Below, piece by piece: positions 50,225 through 53,209 of a DNA stretch of 53,209 nt. The position numbers and the translations under genes were made by a program. Source of the stretch: GCA-020343675 sp964462945 (lineage in GTDB: Bacteria > Planctomycetota > Phycisphaerae > Sedimentisphaerales > Anaerobacaceae); the NCBI GenBank assembly GCA_964462945.1, contig CAYWZW010000036.1, forward strand, positions 1-53,209, given 5' to 3'. The stretch's first letter is position 1. The number at the start of each line of letters is the position of its first letter. The notes under the pieces are model-generated. The model was not told the origin of the DNA. It did not search any database and saw only the letters and a list, made by a program, of their open reading frames with translations.

Positions 50225-51661
50225 ATGAAAAACCAGGAAGTAACTGGCAGGCGGCGGGAAGAGAAAATATCCCGGCGTGCTTTTGTGTGCGGTGCGGCAG
50301 CTTCAGTTGCCGCCTTTACGATTGTCCCCCGGCACGTTCTCGGCGGCGCCGGCAGTACGCCCGCGAGCGGGAAGATTAATCTGGCCTTCATCGGGACCGG
50401 GGGGCAGGGTATCGTTAATCTCAAACAGATGCTGGACTTTCCCGAGATTCGGGTAGTCGCCGTCTGCGATGTCAACGAGGTCAGCGACTACAGTGAGTTC
50501 TATTTTGGGGGCACGGCGGGCCGGGAGCCTGCCCGTCAGATTGCCGAGCAGTCCTACGCCAAGCAGCAAGCCTCCGGCACGTACAAGGGGGTCGATACAT
50601 ACACCGATTTTCGCCAGATGCTGCAAGAGAGAAAGGATATTGATGCGGTCTTAGTGGCGACGCCGGATCACGTCCATGCCGCGGCTTCGATGATGGCGAT
50701 GAAAATGGGCAAGCACGTTTATTGCGAGAAGCCTCTGACCAATACGGTCTATGAATCGAGAAAGCTCGGCGAGGCGGCCCGCACGTACAAGGTCGCCACG
50801 CAAATGGGAAATCAAGGGCAGGCGTCGGAGGGAACGCGCCTGATGTGCGAGTGGATTTGGGATGGGGCAATCGGCCCGGTAAGGGAGGTACTTGCCTGGA
50901 CCGACAGACCCGGCGGCCGCTGGCCTCAGGGCGTTGAACGTCCGAAAGAGACGCCGCCGGTCCCAAAGACCCTGAACTGGGACATGTGGCTGGGTCTGGC
51001 CCCGTATAGACCGTATCATCCGATTTATATGCCCTTTAGGTGGCGGGGATGGTGTGATTTCGGAACGGGCGCCCTGGGCGACATGGGCTGTCACGTTCTG
51101 GACCCGGTTTTCCGGGCTTTGAAGCTGGGCCATCCGACGACTGTGAGCGCTGAATGCACGGCCTTCAATCGCGATTCCTATCCCTCGGCTTCTACGGTCT
51201 ATTATGAGTTTCCCGCTCGCGGAGATATGCCGCCGGTCAAGCTGACCTGGTATGACGGTGGACGATTGCCGCAGCGCCCCGAGGAGCTGGAAGCCGGCAG
51301 AAGAATGCCGGAGAGCGGCACCATCTTTGTCGGCGACAAGGGCAAGATCATCAGCGATGAATACAGCGGCGCCCCCCGCATCATCCCGGAGTCGAAGATG
51401 AAGGCATATAAAGTGCCTCCCAAGACGCTGCCAAGATCCATAGGTCATCACAATGAATGGGTGGAGGCGTGCAAGGGCGGCAAACCGGCCGGATCCAATT
51501 TCGAGTTTGCGTCGCTATTGACCGAAGTTGTCCTTCTGGGCAACGTAGCGCTGCGCGCGGGAAAGAAGTTGTCTTGGGACGGCCCAAATATGAAGGTGAC
51601 CAATGTCCCCGAGGCGAATGACTACTTGCACCGTTCCTATCGAGAGGGATGGACCTTGTGA
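50225..51661 (+). CDS. Gfo/Idh/MocA family oxidoreductase, Tat-exported
   Basis: The protein has 478 residues. The Tat leader is ISRRAFVCGAAASVAAF, then VPRHVLGGAGS. The Rossmann loop is FIGTGGQGIVN, followed by VCDVNEVSDYSEFYFGG (an insertion not seen in the 41.8-45.8 kb triplet), VATPDHVHAAASMMA and an intact E-K-P motif (YCEKPLTNTVYES). The C-terminal domain has NWDMWLGLAPYRPYHP, the GDMGCHVLDPVFRALKLG segment and VKLTWYDGGRLP. It ends SYREGWTL. It belongs to a different subgroup from the triplet, sharing the G-x-M-x-C-H-V-L-D-P segment and Y-R-E-G-W tail with the last gene of the window. It is presumably active on another sugar. Confidence 0.93.
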   Translation: MKNQEVTGRRREEKISRRAFVCGAAASVAAFTIVPRHVLGGAGSTPASGKINLAFIGTGGQGIVNLKQMLDFPEIRVVAVCDVNEVSDYSEFYFGGTAGREPARQIAEQSYAKQQASGTYKGVDTYTDFRQMLQERKDIDAVLVATPDHVHAAASMMAMKMGKHVYCEKPLTNTVYESRKLGEAARTYKVATQMGNQGQASEGTRLMCEWIWDGAIGPVREVLAWTDRPGGRWPQGVERPKETPPVPKTLNWDMWLGLAPYRPYHPIYMPFRWRGWCDFGTGALGDMGCHVLDPVFRALKLGHPTTVSAECTAFNRDSYPSASTVYYEFPARGDMPPVKLTWYDGGRLPQRPEELEAGRRMPESGTIFVGDKGKIISDEYSGAPRIIPESKMKAYKVPPKTLPRSIGHHNEWVEACKGGKPAGSNFEFASLLTEVVLLGNVALRAGKKLSWDGPNMKVTNVPEANDYLHRSYREGWTL

Positions 51662-51667
51662 TTAAGG

Positions 51668-51702
51668 CAGAACACAGAATTCAGGAGACAGGAAACAGAA
51701 TT
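51668..51702 (+). repeat. Degenerate heptanucleotide tandem repeat, five units
   Basis: The spacer reads CAGAACA, CAGAATT, CAGGAGA, CAGGAAA, CAGAATT: five exact 7-nt periods, each beginning CAG. It separates two oxidoreductase genes. Confidence 0.6.
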
Positions 51703-51754
51703 TGAGTACCGATATTGGAATATCCATTATCCAGTAAATGTGAGGAATACTATT

Positions 51755-53113
51755 ATGAAAGAGCAAAAAATGACAAAAGAGAAGAACAAGACAATCAATC
51801 GGCGTGATTTCATGGGCGGCGCTGCAGCGGCGGCGATGACATTTACGTTTGTGCCCGGCCACGTATTGGCTCAGCCGCCGAGCGGAAAGCTGAACGTTGC
51901 CGCTATAGGCGCCGGGGGCATGGGGGGCGGTAATACCAACGCCTGCGCGGCCGCGGGCGCGAACATTGTCGCGCTGTGCGACGTTGACTGGGATCGGGCA
52001 AAGGACACTTTCAAAAAGTTCCCCGAGGCCAAGAAATACAAAGATTTCCGCAAGATGCTCGATGAGCAGAAAGACATCGAGGCGGTGATTGTCGCCACGC
52101 CCGACCACTTCCATACCGTTGGAGCTATGGCGGCGATGAGACGGGGCAAGCACGTGTATGTGCAAAAACCGCTGACCCGCCTGGTGTCCGAGGCCCGTGC
52201 TCTGACGGAGGCTGCCCGAAAATACAAAGTCGTTACGCAGATGGGTAACCAAGGGCACTCCGGCAGCGGTGTTCGTGATATTTGCGAATGGATCTGGGAC
52301 GGTGCGATCGGTGAGGTTCGGGAAGTCCATGCCTGGACGAACCGTCCCGTCTGGCCGCAGGGTATCGACCGGCCCAAGGAGGTCCACGAGGTTCCCGATA
52401 CGCTCGACTGGGACCTTTGGATCGGCCCGGCGCCGATGCGCCCTTACAACAAGATCTACGCGCCGTTCAACTGGCGCGGCTGGTGGAATTTCGGCGGCGG
52501 TGCCCTGGCGGATATGGCCTGCCACGTGCTGGACCCGGTCTTCTGGGCCTTGAAGCTGAAGTACCCGACCAGCGTGGAGGCGAGCTGCACCCCGGTCAAC
52601 AACGAGACGTTCCCGCTGGGTTCGATTGTCCACTACGAGTACCCGGCCCGTGAGGGCATGCCGCCCGTAAAGGTACACTGGTATGACGGTGGCCTCAAGC
52701 CGGAGAAGCCGGAGGCCCTGGGCGACATGCGCGTGGGACAGGCCGCCAGCAATGTCCTGTTCATCGGCAGCAAGGGTGTGCTTCGTTGTGGCGAGTACGG
52801 CGACGACCCGCACCTGTTCCCGCTGAGCCTGATGAAAGAGTACAAGCGCCCCCCGCAGACGCTCAAGCGGATCACGACGAGCCATGAAGGCAACTGGCTC
52901 GAGGCCTGCAAGACGGGCGGACAGGCCACCTCGAACTTTGACTATGCCGGGCCGTTCACCGAGATGGTCACCATGGGCAATCTGGCGATTCGTCCGGAGA
53001 ACGTCGGCAAGAAGCTCGAATGGGACGGCGAAAAGATGCGCGTCACCAACGACGAAAAAGCCAACGATTACGTGCAGATGCACTACCGTGAAGGCTGGTC
53101 GCTTGAAATGTAA
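51755..53113 (+). CDS. Gfo/Idh/MocA family oxidoreductase, Tat-exported, with Q-K-P motif
   Basis: The protein has 452 residues if it starts at the ATG at 51755 (GAGG upstream); a GTG at 51740 and an ATG at 51770 are alternatives, all before the Tat leader INRRDFMGGAAAAAMTF. The Rossmann loop is AIGAGGMGGGN. It continues with LCDVDWDRAKDTF, VIVATPDHFHTVGAMA, and YVQKPLTRLVSEA, where the usual E-K-P Glu is Gln. The C-terminal domain has DWDLWIGPAPMRPYN, LADMACHVLDPVFWALKL and VKVHWYDGGLKP, with tail YREGWSLEM. It is paralogous to the gene at 50225. It is the last complete gene of the cluster, which continues beyond the window. Confidence 0.93.
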   Translation: MKEQKMTKEKNKTINRRDFMGGAAAAAMTFTFVPGHVLAQPPSGKLNVAAIGAGGMGGGNTNACAAAGANIVALCDVDWDRAKDTFKKFPEAKKYKDFRKMLDEQKDIEAVIVATPDHFHTVGAMAAMRRGKHVYVQKPLTRLVSEARALTEAARKYKVVTQMGNQGHSGSGVRDICEWIWDGAIGEVREVHAWTNRPVWPQGIDRPKEVHEVPDTLDWDLWIGPAPMRPYNKIYAPFNWRGWWNFGGGALADMACHVLDPVFWALKLKYPTSVEASCTPVNNETFPLGSIVHYEYPAREGMPPVKVHWYDGGLKPEKPEALGDMRVGQAASNVLFIGSKGVLRCGEYGDDPHLFPLSLMKEYKRPPQTLKRITTSHEGNWLEACKTGGQATSNFDYAGPFTEMVTMGNLAIRPENVGKKLEWDGEKMRVTNDEKANDYVQMHYREGWSLEM

Positions 53114-53140
53114 AATGCAAAAATGAAAATGCAAAGTTAG
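53113..53140 (+). repeat. Degenerate heptanucleotide repeat after the last oxidoreductase gene
   Basis: Beginning at the last base of the stop codon, AAATGCA, AAAATGA and AAATGCA follow at an exact 7-nt period, then the less similar AAGTTAG. This is the shortest of the four heptamer spacers. Confidence 0.4.
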
Positions 53141-53203
53141 TTAGTCGTAATCTTATGAAAGGCTGTCTCCAATCGTTTGGTCTGATATGATAGAGGCCAA
53201 AGA

Positions 53204-53209
53204 AAGGAG
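53204..53209 (+). promoter_or_regulatory. Shine-Dalgarno sequence of a gene just beyond the window
   Basis: The window ends in AAAGAAAGGAG, the same ribosome-site form that precedes most plus-strand genes here. The next start codon should lie within about 10 bases of the edge, so the cluster continues. Confidence 0.55.

Noticed and set aside
1..53209. CRISPR arrays, transposases, integrases, tRNA or rRNA genes
   Set aside because: I looked for regularly spaced repeats, transposase or integrase motifs and tRNA T-loop signatures and found none. The 7-nt tandem repeats are too short and contiguous to be CRISPR.

Overview
The window looks like chromosomal DNA of a planctomycete, most likely class Phycisphaerae (Sedimentisphaerales-type). 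I infer this from gene content: six Gfo/Idh/MocA oxidoreductases, five of them clustered and all with twin-arginine leaders, two DUF1080 (3-keto-glycoside hydrolase-type) proteins, a ThuA-HEAT protein, several secreted TIM-barrel glycosidase-like proteins, and a ParA-type ATPase carrying a glycogen-binding-like domain. GC is moderate to high, genes mostly start with ATG behind GGAG-type ribosome sites, and large antisense reading frames are common and spurious. I see no rRNA, tRNA, CRISPR array, transposase or prophage.

Layout. 1-2.4 kb (minus strand): an N-terminal fragment of an ECF-type sigma factor, a strong 19-bp helix, and two unrecognised secreted proteins. 2.9-4.3 kb (minus): ParA-like ATPase fused to a CBM48/AMPK-beta-like domain. 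4.7-10.2 kb (plus): a Tat-exported sugar isomerase-like protein, an SNase-like nuclease, a beta-propeller lipoprotein and a legumain-like (C13) protease, ended by a clear terminator. 10.4-13.8 kb: Hsp20 (minus), then nucleotidyltransferase-like, TPM and LemA proteins and a hotdog thioesterase (plus). 13.8-18.5 kb (minus): a 1568-residue double activase/2-hydroxyacyl-CoA dehydratase-like protein. 19.1-21.0 kb (plus): an LtaS-like membrane phosphotransferase. 21.6-27.3 kb (plus): thiE with an N-terminal extra domain, overlapping a run of three secreted glycosidase-like genes. 27.9-30.4 kb (plus): a three-part one-carbon enzyme (MetF, a cysteine-rich MetV-like domain, and a pterin-binding methyltransferase). 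30.4-38.4 kb (minus): an oxidoreductase, a HEAT protein, a diguanylate cyclase, a membrane/TPR protein, ahcY and a secreted glycosidase-like protein. 38.6-53.1 kb (plus): a DUF6807-DUF1080 fusion, then an approximately 12.4 kb co-directional cluster of a sugar isomerase, three tandem oxidoreductases, ThuA-HEAT, HEAT, a DUF1080 lipoprotein and two more oxidoreductases. It runs off the window, which ends on a Shine-Dalgarno sequence.

How the genes may work together. The 38.6-53.1 kb block fits an extracytoplasmic 3-keto-glycoside pathway: Tat-exported NAD(P)-type Gfo/Idh/MocA enzymes oxidise a sugar hydroxyl, DUF1080 proteins cleave the resulting keto-glycoside, and cytoplasmic or exported isomerases process the product. 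The GH99-like and other TIM-barrel proteins at 22.7-27.3 and 37.2-38.4 kb could supply the glycan fragments. The MetF-MetV-methyltransferase protein and ahcY belong to one-carbon and methyl metabolism. Four intergenic spacers are built of degenerate 7-nt tandem units with different unit sequences, and two coding regions carry short in-frame palindromic elements. These and the domain fusions are the most unusual features. All functional statements rest on motif reading without database searches.
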